This document shows positions 50,145 to 59,177 of a stretch of DNA of 64,000 nt, piece by piece. The notes beneath the pieces are model-generated. The model made no database searches. It saw nothing but the letters and a program-made list of their open reading frames with translations, and was not told the DNA's origin. This stretch comes from Mycobacteroides saopaulense (GTDB taxonomy: Bacteria; Actinomycetota; Actinomycetes; Mycobacteriales; Mycobacteriaceae): positions 2,604,001 through 2,668,000 of the forward strand of contig NZ_CP010271.1 in assembly GCF_001456355.1 (NCBI RefSeq). Reading direction: 5' to 3'. The position numbers were made by a program, and so were the translations under genes. Every line of letters starts with the position of its first letter. Position 1 is the stretch's first letter.

Positions 50145-50740
50145 CGCGTCTTACCCAGCAGAGTCAGCGCCGATCGCAGCACGGTCGAAGTGTCTTCATC
50201 GGAGTTGTCTTGGGCCAGCACGGTATCGGTGGCCTGCTCGGCTTGCTTGGCGGCAAAACCGAGGCCGATGAGTGCCTCGACGACCTGCGTGCGCACCAGC
50301 GACGCGGTGCCGCGCCCCAATTCGGTGGACCCGCTGGGGGCCGCTGCCACCTTCTCCCGCAGCTCCAGCACCATGCGCTCGGCACCCCGCTTGCCGATGC
50401 CGGGCACCCGAGTCAGCGCGGCGACGTCGCCGTCGGCCAGCGCCTGACGCAGGGTCGACGCGTCGTAGACCGCGAGTGTGGCCATCGCGATCTTCGGCCC
50501 CACTCCGGACACCCCGAGCAGCGTCAGGAACAGGTCACGGGCATCGGTGTCGGTGAAGCCGTACAACGTCATCGAGTCCTCGCGGACGATCATCGCCGTG
50601 ATCAGCCGCACCGGGGTGCCACGACGCAGCGTCGACAGCGTCGCCGGGGTGGCGTTGACGCGATAGCCGACGCCGGCGGCCTCGATCACCACATGGTCGA
50701 GCGCGATGTCGATGACCTCGCCATTTACCGAAGCAATCAC
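50141..50740 (-). CDS. ruvA: Holliday junction DNA-binding protein RuvA
   Basis: A 199-residue tetrameric junction-binding protein. The OB-fold starts [28 protein letters not shown]. Two helix-hairpin-helix motifs, [14 protein letters not shown] and [17 protein letters not shown], bind DNA, and the C-terminal domain ([17 protein letters not shown]) contacts RuvB. It overlaps ruvC by 4 bases and ruvB by 4 bases. Confidence 0.97.
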   Translation of the reverse strand: MIASVNGEVIDIALDHVVIEAAGVGYRVNATPATLSTLRRGTPVRLITAMIVREDSMTLYGFTDTDARDLFLTLLGVSGVGPKIAMATLAVYDASTLRQALADGDVAALTRVPGIGKRGAERMVLELREKVAAAPSGSTELGRGTASLVRTQVVEALIGLGFAAKQAEQATDTVLAQDNSDEDTSTVLRSALTLLGKTR

Positions 50741-51294
50741 CGGGCCACCGCCTTCATCCGGGCCGCGAAGGCCTTCCGTTGTTTCTCCGCCGCGGCCTCC
50801 GCCTTGGCCATTCTGGCCAGCATGGGCGCGCGCCAGCAGTGACAGATTGCCAGGGCCAACGCGTCGGCGGCATCCGCGGGCTTCGGCGCCGTCTGCAGGT
50901 TCAGGATGCGGGTGACCATCGCGGTGACCTGGGATTTATCCGCCCGGCCGTTCCCGGTGACGGCCGCCTTGACCTCCGAGGGGGTGTGGAAATAGACCTC
51001 GATCCCGCGTTTGGCCGCGGACAGCGCGATCACGCCACCGGCCTGGGCGGTGCCCATCACCGTGGAGACGTTCTGCTGCGCGAAGACGCGCTCGATGGCG
51101 ATCACATCCGGGCGGTGCGTGTCCATCCAATGCTCGACGACCTCGCTGATCGCCAGAAGCCGTTGTGGCAGAGGCTGATTGGCGGGGGTACGCACAACGT
51201 CGACATCCAGGGCGACAACCCTACGACCCGAAGACGCCTCGACCATGGACAGACCACACCGGGTAAGACCCGGGTCGACTCCCATCACCCGCAC
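50737..51294 (-). CDS. ruvC: Holliday junction endonuclease RuvC
   Basis: A 185-residue RNase H-fold resolvase. Acidic active-site residues are D7 ([11 protein letters not shown]), Glu in [12 protein letters not shown] and the Asp pair in [12 protein letters not shown] use the GTG at 51294 (RVMGVDPG); the frame extends upstream but the family begins here and GAGGG lies 8 bases upstream. A LexA box sits 19-34 bases upstream, so it heads an SOS-induced ruvCAB operon. The C-terminal Ala/Lys-rich helix of about 30 residues is usual in mycobacteria. Confidence 0.95.
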   Translation of the reverse strand: MRVMGVDPGLTRCGLSMVEASSGRRVVALDVDVVRTPANQPLPQRLLAISEVVEHWMDTHRPDVIAIERVFAQQNVSTVMGTAQAGGVIALSAAKRGIEVYFHTPSEVKAAVTGNGRADKSQVTAMVTRILNLQTAPKPADAADALALAICHCWRAPMLARMAKAEAAAEKQRKAFAARMKAVAR

Positions 51295-51312
51295 GTGCCA
51301 GCCCTCTCGCCG

Positions 51313-51328
51313 TAGAACAATTGTTCGA
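51313..51328. promoter_or_regulatory. SOS box (LexA operator) of ruvCAB
   Basis: TAGAAC-AATT-GTTCGA contains the perfect palindrome GAAC-AATT-GTTC (51315-51326) and fits the mycobacterial LexA consensus TCGAAC-N4-GTTCGA with one changed flank. It lies 19 bases from the ruvC GTG. LexA control of ruvCAB is established in mycobacteria. Confidence 0.85.
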
Positions 51329-51387
51329 TCAGCATATCGAGGGGTTCTGCCCATTCGGCACAGCAACACGCGAGGGCTCTGGAAAAT

Positions 51388-51403
51388 GTCAACATGCGTT
51401 GGC
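51388..51403. promoter_or_regulatory. Operator-like repeat upstream of tetR
   Basis: GTCAAC-ATGC-GTTGGC lies 14 bases before the TetR ATG. It differs by one base from the perfect GTCAAC-N4-GTTGAC found before the convergent membrane gene at 52483-52498, suggesting autoregulation and shared control by this TetR protein. Confidence 0.6.
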
Positions 51404-51416
51404 CTAAGCTCAGCGC

Positions 51417-51992
51417 ATGTCTCTCGAACCTCGGCGATCGGACGCCACTCGCGCGGCCATCCTCGAGGCCGCCCAGGAGCACTTCGCGGGCGTCGGATAC
51501 GAGAAGGCGACCATCCGGGCGATCGCGGCAACCGCGGGCATCGACCCGTCACTGGTGATGCGCTATTACGGCAACAAGGGCAAGCTGTTCGCGGCCGCCG
51601 CCAACTTCGACATCCAACTGCCCGAGAACCTCACCGAGATTCCGCGATCGCAGCTGGGGGCCGCTCTCGTCGAGCACTTCCTGGAGAAATGGGAGGCCGA
51701 CGACACCATGGTCGCCCTGCTGCGGGCGACGGTGTCACAGGAGTCGGCACGCGCACGCATGGCCGAGATCTTCAGCAGCCAGATGGTGCCGGTTATCGAA
51801 TCGTTGACGGCAGACCGCGCGCTCGAGCGGGCGACGCTGATTAGTACTCAGATGATCGGCCTGGCCATGTGCCGGTACGTCATCCAGCTCGGGCACGTGC
51901 CCGATATGACGCACGAACAGATCATCGAATTGGTCGCCCCGACGATCCAGTACTACCTGGATTGCTCGACGGATGACTGCGGCGCTTCCTAG
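51417..51992 (+). CDS. TetR-family transcriptional regulator
   Basis: A 191-residue regulator. The HTH is at about residues 29-50 ([28 protein letters not shown]). The C-terminal domain is all-helical and ends with four cysteine/acidic residues (CSTDDCGAS). It is divergent from ruvC and convergent with a short membrane protein, whose stop it overlaps by 4 bases. The operator repeats GTCAAC-N4-GTTGAC next to its own start and upstream of that membrane gene suggest it controls both. Confidence 0.92.
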   Translation: MSLEPRRSDATRAAILEAAQEHFAGVGYEKATIRAIAATAGIDPSLVMRYYGNKGKLFAAAANFDIQLPENLTEIPRSQLGAALVEHFLEKWEADDTMVALLRATVSQESARARMAEIFSSQMVPVIESLTADRALERATLISTQMIGLAMCRYVIQLGHVPDMTHEQIIELVAPTIQYYLDCSTDDCGAS

Positions 51993-52426
51993 CTCGCGCG
52001 TCCCGCGGAGTCGCGAACCTTCAGGGCTCCTCGCTCGTCGACGAGCGAGAAGTAGATGGCGCTCACGGCGGCAAACACCGCGGTCCAGATCAGCAGACCC
52101 ACGGAGTTCACGGCGAACGCCTCGCCCAGCAGGATGGCGATGACCCCGGTGATCATCGGACTGCGCACATGCCGGCTGCCCAGCCGATCGAACTGCACGA
52201 CGGTGCGGGTCACCAGGAATGAGCCGGCAGCGATCAGCAGGGTTCCGACCACCGTCGCCGTCATCGACATCTGATCCGACATCCACGAGGGCACCCCGAT
52301 ACCCACGCCATAGAGGATGATCAGCGGAGCCACGACCGCGACGGCGAACGGCAGTGCGAGAACGGCGCGCGCGGCGCGCCACAGGGTTGTCGATTCAGGC
52401 GCGGGAGCGACTGTTTGTGTGGCCAT
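51989..52426 (-). CDS. Short membrane protein resembling a truncated isoprenylcysteine methyltransferase (ICMT-like)
   Basis: A 145-residue protein with four or so membrane helices. QFDRLGSRHVRSPMITGVIAILLGEAF matches the ICMT/PEMT fold's R-H-V-R-x-P-M-x-x-G-V element. The usual substrate and SAM-binding linker of about 20 residues before it appears deleted, and the C-terminal E-E-x-x-L-x-x-x-F-G-x-x-Y tail is replaced by [18 protein letters not shown]. Methyltransferase activity is therefore doubtful. I choose the ATG at 52426, with GGGGAGG upstream. The promoter holds the TetR-type repeats. Confidence 0.65.
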   Translation of the reverse strand: MATQTVAPAPESTTLWRAARAVLALPFAVAVVAPLIILYGVGIGVPSWMSDQMSMTATVVGTLLIAAGSFLVTRTVVQFDRLGSRHVRSPMITGVIAILLGEAFAVNSVGLLIWTAVFAAVSAIYFSLVDERGALKVRDSAGRAS

Positions 52427-52482
52427 GACGGGCCTCCCCTCACTTTTCGATGTCTTAGATGTACGCCTGCCTGACATGCGCT

Positions 52483-52512
52483 GTCAACAGATGTTGACCA
52501 ACAGTCGTTGAC
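52483..52512. promoter_or_regulatory. Tandem TetR-type operator repeats between the ICMT-like and PAP2 genes
   Basis: GTCAAC-AGAT-GTTGAC (52483-52498, perfect) is followed by CCAAC-AGTC-GTTGAC, whose arms pair at five positions and end at 52512. The same repeat, with one change, precedes tetR at 51388. The site lies 57-86 bases upstream of the ICMT-like start and 88-117 bases upstream of the divergent PAP2 start. Confidence 0.65.
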
Positions 52513-52599
52513 ATCACAGTAACGCCGCCCGGTGACGTTTGATTCCCGGCAGCCGGCACGATTCGGGGTCGGCGTCCCCCGCCGATTACTGTCGTCGGG

Positions 52600-53211
52600 G
52601 TGTCTGCCGGAAAACTGCCTAGCGAGAAAATGATTCAGTGGTGGCCGCCCCTCGGCGTGATGGCGATGCTGCTGCTCGGATTCTCCGTCGGAAAGGGTTC
52701 GACCCCATTTGACGTGTGGTTCTTCGATGCCACCCAGCACGTATTCGGGGTACAGCCACGCTGGCTGCTGTTCTTCACCGACTGGGTGTTCCTGGTTCCG
52801 GTGCTCGCGGTGTGCGTCGGTTTCGAGTTGTACCGGCGGCGGTGGCGAGTCGCGGCGGTGGTGCTCGTCTGCCCGTTCGTGGCGAACTGGACCACCCAGG
52901 CCACCAAGATGCTGGTCGGCCGCGAAAAGGGCGGCTACCTCGCCTACCCCAGCGGGCACACCACCTTCGTAGTGGCGGTCATGGGGATGCTGGTCCTGGT
53001 CGCCGGCGGAGCCCTATGGGCCTACATCGCCGCCGGCATTATCAGCACACTCGGACTGCTCGGGCAGGTCGCCTGCGGGTATCACTACGTCACCGACACC
53101 ATCGGCGCCGTGCTGGTCACCACCGCGGTGGTGACCCTGGCGTTCTGGGCCGCGGGTCAGTCTTCGTCGAGCGCGGCGAGTACCTCGTCGGACAAATCCA
53201 CGTTGGTGTAG
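52600..53211 (+). CDS. PAP2-family membrane phosphatase
   Basis: A 203-residue membrane protein of the PAP2 family (lipid phosphate phosphatases). Motif 2 is YPSGHTT, intact with its catalytic His; motif 1 reads [10 protein letters not shown] and motif 3 [15 protein letters not shown], where the usual S-R is A-C, so the site is only partly conserved. Six helices are visible. The last 16 residues ([16 protein letters not shown]) are read antisense to the 3' end of yebC, an overlap of 55 bases. The start is GTG at 52600; an ATG at 52630 is possible. Confidence 0.83.
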   Translation: MSAGKLPSEKMIQWWPPLGVMAMLLLGFSVGKGSTPFDVWFFDATQHVFGVQPRWLLFFTDWVFLVPVLAVCVGFELYRRRWRVAAVVLVCPFVANWTTQATKMLVGREKGGYLAYPSGHTTFVVAVMGMLVLVAGGALWAYIAAGIISTLGLLGQVACGYHYVTDTIGAVLVTTAVVTLAFWAAGQSSSSAASTSSDKSTLV

Positions 53212-53912
53212 ACGTTCTGCACGTCGTCGCTGTCTTCCAGCGCGTCGACCAGCTTGAACACCTTGCGGGCGGTGTCGACGTCGACGGGCACGCTCATCGA
53301 CGGCTGGAAGCTGGCCTCCGCCGACTCGTAGTCGATCCCGGCATCCTGCAGTGACTGACGGACCGCGATCAAGTCAGTGGGCTCGGAAATGACTTCGAAG
53401 GTCTCACCCAGGTCGTTGACCTCCTCGGCGCCCGCCTCCAGCACGGCCGTGAGCACGTCGTCCTCGGACAGACCGTTCTTCTCCAGCGTCACAACGCCCT
53501 TGCGGGAGAACAGGTACGAGACCGAACCCGGGTCGGCCATGCTGCCACCGTTGCGGGTCATCGCGACCCGAACCTCACCGGCAGCGCGGTTGCGGTTGTC
53601 ACTGAGGCACTCGATGAGCACCGCGACGCCGTTGGGGCCGTAGCCCTCGTACATGATGGTCTGCCAGTCGGCTCCACCGGCTTCCTCGCCGGCACCGCGC
53701 TTGCGGGCCCGCTCGATGTTGTCGTTGGGCACCGAGGTTTTCTTGGCCTTCTGAATGGCGTCGTAGAGCGTCGGGTTGCCGGCCGGATCGCCACCGCCGG
53801 TCCGCGCGGCGACCTCGATGTTCTTGATCAGCTTGGCGAACTCTTTGCCACGGCGCGCGTCTTTGACGGCCTTCTGGTGCTTGGTGGTGGCCCACTTGGA
53901 ATGGCCGCTCAT
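53157..53912 (-). CDS. YebC/PmpR-type transcription or translation regulator
   Basis: A 251-residue YebC-family protein. [37 protein letters not shown] is the canonical start, and [20 protein letters not shown] and [13 protein letters not shown] are conserved. Described members act as transcription regulators or relieve ribosome stalling. The frame is open for 12 codons upstream, but the family start is the ATG at 53912. Its 3' end overlaps the PAP2 gene by 55 bases. Rv2603c counterpart. Confidence 0.94.
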   Translation of the reverse strand: MSGHSKWATTKHQKAVKDARRGKEFAKLIKNIEVAARTGGGDPAGNPTLYDAIQKAKKTSVPNDNIERARKRGAGEEAGGADWQTIMYEGYGPNGVAVLIECLSDNRNRAAGEVRVAMTRNGGSMADPGSVSYLFSRKGVVTLEKNGLSEDDVLTAVLEAGAEEVNDLGETFEVISEPTDLIAVRQSLQDAGIDYESAEASFQPSMSVPVDVDTARKVFKLVDALEDSDDVQNVYTNVDLSDEVLAALDED

Positions 53913-53991
53913 GTACCCCTGTACTACTTTCTCTAGGTTCTGTCGCACTTCTGCGCTGCCCGAGTGTACTCGCGCACCTAGGGTGAATCAC

Positions 53992-54519
53992 ATGACTGTC
54001 CTGGTGGAAGACCCGATCGTCGACGCGGTGCTGGACCGATACGCGTCGACTGTCGGCGACAGCCTCACCGATTACCGCAACCACCTGTATCGCGGCATGA
54101 ACTACCAGTTGCGCCTTCTCGGCATGACCCAGGCGCCGCCGGAGATCGCCCTGGCGTGGGCGACACACGACATCGGCATCTGGACCGCCGGTACCTGGGA
54201 CTATCTGGACCCTTCGGTCGATCTGGCCGAACAGCTGGCGCCGGAGTTCGGCATCACCGACGTCGCTCGCCTCAAGGCGATGGTGGCCGACCACCACAAG
54301 CTCAGGTCGTCCGACGACCTGTGGGTCGAGACCTTCCGGCTGGGTGATCGGATCGACGCCTTCCGCGGCCTGTACGCCTGGACCGGACTGGAACGAGCCG
54401 ACGTGCGCGAGGTGGTGGAGGCACTGCCCTACGGCGGTTTTCACGGATTTTTGTTGCGTACCGCCGGCAAGTGGACGCTCAAGCACCCGTCACGCCCGAT
54501 GCCCATGCTGCGCTGGTGA
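53992..54519 (+). CDS. HD-domain-like hydrolase
   Basis: A 175-residue helical protein resembling small HD-domain phosphohydrolases. An early His (YRNHLYRG), then ATHDIGIW with the H-D pair, and MVADHHKL later give the ordered H...HD...H pattern. A final acidic ligand is not certain (RLGDRIDAF is a candidate). The substrate is unknown. ATG at 53992 follows GGGTGA. It is divergent from yebC (79 bases) and convergent with pdxT across a 12-bp hairpin. Confidence 0.75.
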   Translation: MTVLVEDPIVDAVLDRYASTVGDSLTDYRNHLYRGMNYQLRLLGMTQAPPEIALAWATHDIGIWTAGTWDYLDPSVDLAEQLAPEFGITDVARLKAMVADHHKLRSSDDLWVETFRLGDRIDAFRGLYAWTGLERADVREVVEALPYGGFHGFLLRTAGKWTLKHPSRPMPMLRW

Positions 54520-54530
54520 GTGAGCCACCG

Positions 54531-54588
54531 CGAGCGCATACCGCACGCAGGTGAATCGAGCAGAATCGCTGCGCCTGGTATGCGCTCG
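54531..54588. terminator. Hairpin between convergent HD-like and pdxT genes
   Basis: CGAGCGCATACC (54531-54542) and GGTATGCGCTCG (54577-54588) are perfect 12-base complementary arms, with CGCAG/CTGCG able to extend the stem after a small internal loop. The loop is about 18 bases. No T-tract follows on either strand, so it is a U-less terminator or an mRNA end-protecting hairpin. Confidence 0.6.
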
Positions 54589-54591
54589 GCG

Positions 54592-55173
54592 TCAGGCCCC
54601 GCGCACCATGTCGACGAAGAGCTCGTGCACCCGGCGGTCACCGGTCACCTCGGGGTGAAATGCCGTGGCCAGCGCGCTGCCCTGCCGAACCGCGACGGGA
54701 TGCCCCTGCGCGCTGGCCAGCACCTCGACATCGTCGCCGACCCGTTCCACCCACGGCGCCCTGATGAACACCGCGTGCATCTGTCCGTGCAGCCCAGCGA
54801 AGTCCAGGTCGCCCTCGAAGGAGTCCACCTGGCGCCCGAAGGCATTGCGCCGCACGGTCATATCGATGGCGCCGAGTGCCACCGCATCCGGTCGGGTGTC
54901 CAGGATCTCCGAGGCGAGCAGGATCATGCCGGCGCACGAACCGTAGACCGGCAGGCCGTCTCGCAGGCGCTCGGTCAGCGGGTCCAGGAGTTCGAACACG
55001 CGCAGCAGATTGCTCATCGTGGTCGACTCCCCACCGGGGATGATCAACCCGTCAACCTTGCCGAGTTCCTCGGGGCGGCGCACTCCCAGCGCCTCGGCAC
55101 CCGAATCTTTCAGAGCCGCAACATGTTCCCTGACATCACCCTGCAATGCCAGCACGCCGACCAGCGGACTCAC
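54592..55173 (-). CDS. pdxT: Pyridoxal 5'-phosphate synthase glutaminase subunit PdxT
   Basis: A 193-residue glutaminase that supplies ammonia to PdxS. The catalytic Cys is in [12 protein letters not shown], with the His-Glu pair in [22 protein letters not shown] is the family glutamine-binding segment. The GTG at 55173 overlaps the tesB stop as GTGA; the upstream frame is unrelated. It works with pdxS, though the tesB gene is inserted between the two. Same order as Rv2604c-Rv2606c. Confidence 0.95.
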   Translation of the reverse strand: MSPLVGVLALQGDVREHVAALKDSGAEALGVRRPEELGKVDGLIIPGGESTTMSNLLRVFELLDPLTERLRDGLPVYGSCAGMILLASEILDTRPDAVALGAIDMTVRRNAFGRQVDSFEGDLDFAGLHGQMHAVFIRAPWVERVGDDVEVLASAQGHPVAVRQGSALATAFHPEVTGDRRVHELFVDMVRGA

Positions 55174-56021
55174 GCCATGTTCCCCTTGGCGATCGAGGCC
55201 TCGTGCGGGTTGCGCTCGTATCGGGTCAGCCCCTCCTGCACCACCGCGGCGACCATGCGGCCCTCGCGGTCGAAGATCCGTCCCTGGGTCAGCGCCCGCC
55301 CGTATCCGGCCGACGGCGATGTCTCGTCGTACAGCAGCCATTCGTCGGCGCGGAACGGTCGCAGGAACCACAGTGCGTGATCCAGCGATGCCGTCTGCAG
55401 CACCGCATCCCGGTGCGGCACTTTGGAGGAACTCAGCAGGGTCAGGTCGCTCATGTAGGCGAGCGCGCAAATGTGCAGCACCGGGTCGTCGGGCAGACGC
55501 TTGCGGCAGCGGAACCATACCCGCTGCTGCGCGGCCAGCCGCGGCCACTTCTCCATGAGGTCATCCGGCACGATCCGGATATCCCATTCCGCGAACTGCC
55601 GGAACAGATCGCGGCTGAACGACTCCTCATCCTGCGCGTCCGGCAGGTCCTCGGGCGCCGGCACCGGTGGCATCAGGTCCTGGTGTTCGATGCCGGAGTC
55701 CAGGGTCTGAAATGAGGCCGACATGCTGAAGATCGCCTGCCCGTCCTGGATGGCGGTCACGCGACGCGTGCAGAACGAGCGGCCATCCCTGACCCGGTCC
55801 ACGAGAAACACGGTGGGCTCGTTGGGATTTCCGGGCCGCAGGAAGTATCCGTGCAGGGAGTGCACGAGGTACTCCGGGTCCACGGTGCGTACCGCCGAGA
55901 CCAGCGACTGCCCCGCGACCTGCCCGCCGAAGGTGCGACGAAGACTGCTCGGGGTCACGTTGCCCCGGAAGATGTCCTTCTCCAGCTGTTCGAGAGTAAG
56001 GATCTCCTCGATATCGGCCAT
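55170..56021 (-). CDS. tesB: Acyl-CoA thioesterase II (TesB family)
   Basis: A 283-residue double hot-dog protein that hydrolyses medium- to long-chain acyl-CoA. Recognised by [30 protein letters not shown] and [16 protein letters not shown] in the first half and [36 protein letters not shown] in the second, where the D, S/T and Q catalytic residues lie. It sits between pdxT and pdxS, overlapping pdxT by 4 bases and starting 9 bases after pdxS. Co-location has no obvious metabolic reason. Confidence 0.94.
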   Translation of the reverse strand: MADIEEILTLEQLEKDIFRGNVTPSSLRRTFGGQVAGQSLVSAVRTVDPEYLVHSLHGYFLRPGNPNEPTVFLVDRVRDGRSFCTRRVTAIQDGQAIFSMSASFQTLDSGIEHQDLMPPVPAPEDLPDAQDEESFSRDLFRQFAEWDIRIVPDDLMEKWPRLAAQQRVWFRCRKRLPDDPVLHICALAYMSDLTLLSSSKVPHRDAVLQTASLDHALWFLRPFRADEWLLYDETSPSAGYGRALTQGRIFDREGRMVAAVVQEGLTRYERNPHEASIAKGNMA

Positions 56022-56030
56022 CCGCTAGTT

Positions 56031-56945
56031 CTACCAGCCGCGCTCGGCGAGCCTGTGCGGCTGCGCGATGTCCTCCACGTTGATGCCGACCATCGCCTCA
56101 CCCAGGCCGCGCGACACCTTGGCCAGCACGTCCGGGTCGTCGTAGAAGGTGGTGGCCTTCACGATCGCCGCGGCGCGCTGCTCCGGGTTGCCGGACTTGA
56201 AGATGCCCGATCCGACGAACACACCCTCGGCACCCAGTTGCATCATCATCGCGGCGTCGGCCGGGGTGGCGATACCGCCGGCGGTGAACAGCGTGACCGG
56301 GAGCTTGCCCGCGCGCGCGACCTCGACCACGAGCTCATACGGAGCCTGCAGTTCCTTTGCGGCAACGTACAACTCGTCCTCGGCCAGCGAGGTGAGCCGA
56401 CGGATCTCGCCGCCGATCTTGCGCATATGAGTGGTCGCGTTCGACACGTCGCCGGTACCGGCCTCACCCTTGGAGCGGATCATCGCCGCGCCCTCGGTGA
56501 TGCGGCGCAGTGCCTCGCCCAGATTGGTGGCACCGCACACGAACGGCACGGTGAACTTCCACTTGTCGATGTGGTTGGCGTAGTCGGCGGGGGTCAGCAC
56601 CTCCGACTCGTCAATGTAGTCCACGCCGAGGCTCTGCAGGATCTGCGCCTCGACGAAATGCCCGATACGGGCCTTGGCCATGACGGGGATGCTGACGGCG
56701 CTGATGATGCCGTCGATCATGTCGGGGTCGCTCATGCGGGAGACGCCCCCCTGGGCGCGGATGTCGGCGGGCACCCGCTCCAGCGCCATGACGGCCACGG
56801 CGCCGGCGTCTTCGGCGATCTTTGCCTGCTCGGGCGTGACGACGTCCATGATGACGCCGCCCTTGAGCATCTCGGCCATACCGCGCTTGACGCGAGCGGT
56901 ACCAGTTCCGGTCTCGGGGGACGTTCCATTGGTCGTGCTAGTCAA
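56031..56945 (-). CDS. pdxS: Pyridoxal 5'-phosphate synthase lyase subunit PdxS
   Basis: A 304-residue (beta/alpha)8 enzyme that builds PLP from ribose 5-phosphate, glyceraldehyde 3-phosphate and ammonia. The Schiff-base lysine is in [11 protein letters not shown] and the second in [12 protein letters not shown]; the phosphate loop is [10 protein letters not shown]. The start is a TTG at 56945 with AGGAG 7 bases upstream; the open frame upstream is unrelated. It forms a complex with PdxT. Confidence 0.95.
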   Translation of the reverse strand: MTSTTNGTSPETGTGTARVKRGMAEMLKGGVIMDVVTPEQAKIAEDAGAVAVMALERVPADIRAQGGVSRMSDPDMIDGIISAVSIPVMAKARIGHFVEAQILQSLGVDYIDESEVLTPADYANHIDKWKFTVPFVCGATNLGEALRRITEGAAMIRSKGEAGTGDVSNATTHMRKIGGEIRRLTSLAEDELYVAAKELQAPYELVVEVARAGKLPVTLFTAGGIATPADAAMMMQLGAEGVFVGSGIFKSGNPEQRAAAIVKATTFYDDPDVLAKVSRGLGEAMVGINVEDIAQPHRLAERGW

Positions 56946-57030
56946 CTGGGGGCTCCTGAATGTCGGGTTCTGCGACCAGTCTAATGCCGCTGCACCAGCG
57001 ATTTTGCCGCGGGATGTGCGGTGACGGCGC

Positions 57031-58056
57031 TCACCCGATCTGGACTGGCTCGCGCCGTGCACCGGTGGCCACCGCATCCACTGCACAGGCGGCCTCCGCG
57101 AGCAGCTCTCCCAGCTGATTCGGATAGACCTGCTCCCCCGAAGCCGTCAGCGCAGCGATCTCTTCGGCATCACACCAGCGATGTCCGGTGATGTAGCGCT
57201 GCTCCAGATTGGTACGACCATCGGTGGCGGGTTCGAACCGCTTGGTGCGGTGCACGAAGAACAGTTCCTCGGAGCGGATGGTGGTGCCGTTGAAGTCGAA
57301 GACGGCGACGCGACGCCAGAGCGGGCCCACCAGGCGCCCTGAGGGGACGGTCAAACCGGTTTCCTCGACCAGCTCGCGCACCGCGCCATCGGCCAGCTTC
57401 TCCCCCGGCAGCGTTTGACCGCCGACGGTGAACCACCAGTGCACCGCCGGGCTGGGGGCCGCCGGGTCGAAGCCGCGTAGCAGCAGCACCCGTCCGTCCT
57501 CGTCCAGCAGGATGATGCGCGCCGAGGTGCGGAAATTGGGCAGCGCCGGATCCTCGGTGCCCACACCCTGACGATCTATGATCTCGAAATACGTTGGCAT
57601 CGGCGCTGTTCCACCTAGCCGCAGCCACCGCACCGGGCGGCGCACGCGAAGCGCGAGGGTGTCGCGCACGGCGTCGTTGTGAAAGCGCCGGGCGATGAGC
57701 ACCCGCGTCTCGGCATCGGCCAACTCGGCTACCAGCGCCGGACGCAGCGCCTCGGCGTCGACCGTCGACAACGCCGAGGCCAGCTGGTTCTCCGCGTACT
57801 CGCGCCGGTCACGTTCGGCACGTTCGGCTTTCGCCGCCAGCCTGATCAGCTGCTCGTCCTTGAGTGCGTCCCCGACCGCACGTGCGACGACGGCGCGACG
57901 AGCCAGCGCCGCATCCAGCGCCTGCCAGGACAGGTCACTGCGCACGTGCAGCCGGTCCAGACGGTTGGCCACCAGGTAGGCCCAGAGCAGGCCGAGTGCG
58001 ACCAATGTGGCGATGATGGCGATGACGACGACCGTCAACGCCGAGAACGTCACCAA
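57031..58056 (-). CDS. Nudix hydrolase with N-terminal membrane helix (Rv2609c type)
   Basis: A 341-residue protein. One membrane helix (about 7-29) is followed by a coiled-coil-like charged region of about 110 residues and a C-terminal Nudix domain. The Nudix box reads [18 protein letters not shown] (about residue 235), intact. Substrate unknown. Its start overlaps the pimA stop by 7 bases. Its place next to pimA is conserved in mycobacteria. Confidence 0.9.
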   Translation of the reverse strand: MVTFSALTVVVIAIIATLVALGLLWAYLVANRLDRLHVRSDLSWQALDAALARRAVVARAVGDALKDEQLIRLAAKAERAERDRREYAENQLASALSTVDAEALRPALVAELADAETRVLIARRFHNDAVRDTLALRVRRPVRWLRLGGTAPMPTYFEIIDRQGVGTEDPALPNFRTSARIILLDEDGRVLLLRGFDPAAPSPAVHWWFTVGGQTLPGEKLADGAVRELVEETGLTVPSGRLVGPLWRRVAVFDFNGTTIRSEELFFVHRTKRFEPATDGRTNLEQRYITGHRWCDAEEIAALTASGEQVYPNQLGELLAEAACAVDAVATGARREPVQIG

Positions 58057-59177
58057 CTGTCGACCTTGACGCGCGCTCCGGAGGCGGTGACCGTTTCGTA
58101 GACGAGCATGATCTGTTGCGCGACCACCGACCAGTCGTAGCGTTGCACCGCTTCGGTGCCCGCCGCCACCAGCTGTGCCCGGCCTTCGTCGTCACCGAGC
58201 ACCTCGATGATGGCCGCCGCCAACGCATCCGAGTCGCCCGTCGGCGTCAACCGGCCGGCCTTGCCGTCCAACAGCACCCGCCGGAAAGCATCCAGCGAGC
58301 TGGCGACCACCGCCGTTCCGGCGGCCATGGCCTCCACCAAGACGATGCCAAAGCTCTCGCCACCGATGTTGGGTGCGCAGTACACATCGGCGCTGCGCAT
58401 GGCCGAGGCCTTGGTGGCGTCGTCCACCTGGCCAAGGAACCGCAGGTGCTTGGCCAACGGACCTGCCTGCGTACGTAACTCGGCCTCGTCCCCGCGGCCC
58501 ACGATCAGGATCTCCACATCGCCGAAACTGGCCGCGATCTTCGGCAGCGCACCCATCAGCACATCCATGCCCTTGCGCGGCTCGTCATAGCGCCCCAGGA
58601 ACAGCACGGTCTTGCCCGCACGGGGGTACCCCTCCAGCATGGGCGCACCGGAGAAAGACCGGACGTCGACACCGTTGGGAATTTCGACCGCGTCGGATCC
58701 GAGCGCTTCCATCTGCCAGCGCCGGGCCAGCTCCGAGACGGCGATCCTGCCGACGATCTTCTCGTGCCAGGGCCGCAATACGGCCTGAAAAACACTGAGT
58801 GTCAACGATTTCGTGGTCGACGTGTGGAAAGTGGCGACGATCGGCCCCTCCGCCACCATGAGCGCCAACATCGAAAGGCTCGGCGCGTTCGGCTCATGCA
58901 GATGCAGCACGTCGAAGTCCCCTTCGACCAGCCAGCGCCGGGTCTTGGCATAGGTGGCCGGGCCGAATCGTAGCCGCGCCACCGAGCCGTTGTACGGAAT
59001 CGGAACGGCCTTGCCGCCCGAGACCACGAAGTCGGGTAGCTCCAGATCCGACGACGACGGCGCGAGCAGACTGACGTGGTGGCCACGGTCACGCATGACT
59101 TCCGCCAGCTGCACCACATGGGATTGGACGCCGCCCGGTACGTCAAAGGAGTACGGGCAGACCATCCCGATGCGCAT
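58050..59177 (-). CDS. pimA: Phosphatidyl-myo-inositol mannosyltransferase PimA
   Basis: A 375-residue GT4 (GT-B) enzyme that transfers the first mannose from GDP-mannose to phosphatidylinositol. MRIGMVCPYSFDVPGGVQSHV is the family start; the donor-binding E-x7-E motif is in NIGGESFGIVLVEAMAAGTAVVAS, and LFLGRYDEPRKGMDVL is typical. The frame extends upstream, but the ATG at 59177 overlaps the acyltransferase stop by 1 base. It acts on the inner face of the plasma membrane, in PIM, lipomannan and lipoarabinomannan synthesis. Confidence 0.96.
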   Translation of the reverse strand: MRIGMVCPYSFDVPGGVQSHVVQLAEVMRDRGHHVSLLAPSSSDLELPDFVVSGGKAVPIPYNGSVARLRFGPATYAKTRRWLVEGDFDVLHLHEPNAPSLSMLALMVAEGPIVATFHTSTTKSLTLSVFQAVLRPWHEKIVGRIAVSELARRWQMEALGSDAVEIPNGVDVRSFSGAPMLEGYPRAGKTVLFLGRYDEPRKGMDVLMGALPKIAASFGDVEILIVGRGDEAELRTQAGPLAKHLRFLGQVDDATKASAMRSADVYCAPNIGGESFGIVLVEAMAAGTAVVASSLDAFRRVLLDGKAGRLTPTGDSDALAAAIIEVLGDDEGRAQLVAAGTEAVQRYDWSVVAQQIMLVYETVTASGARVKVDSW

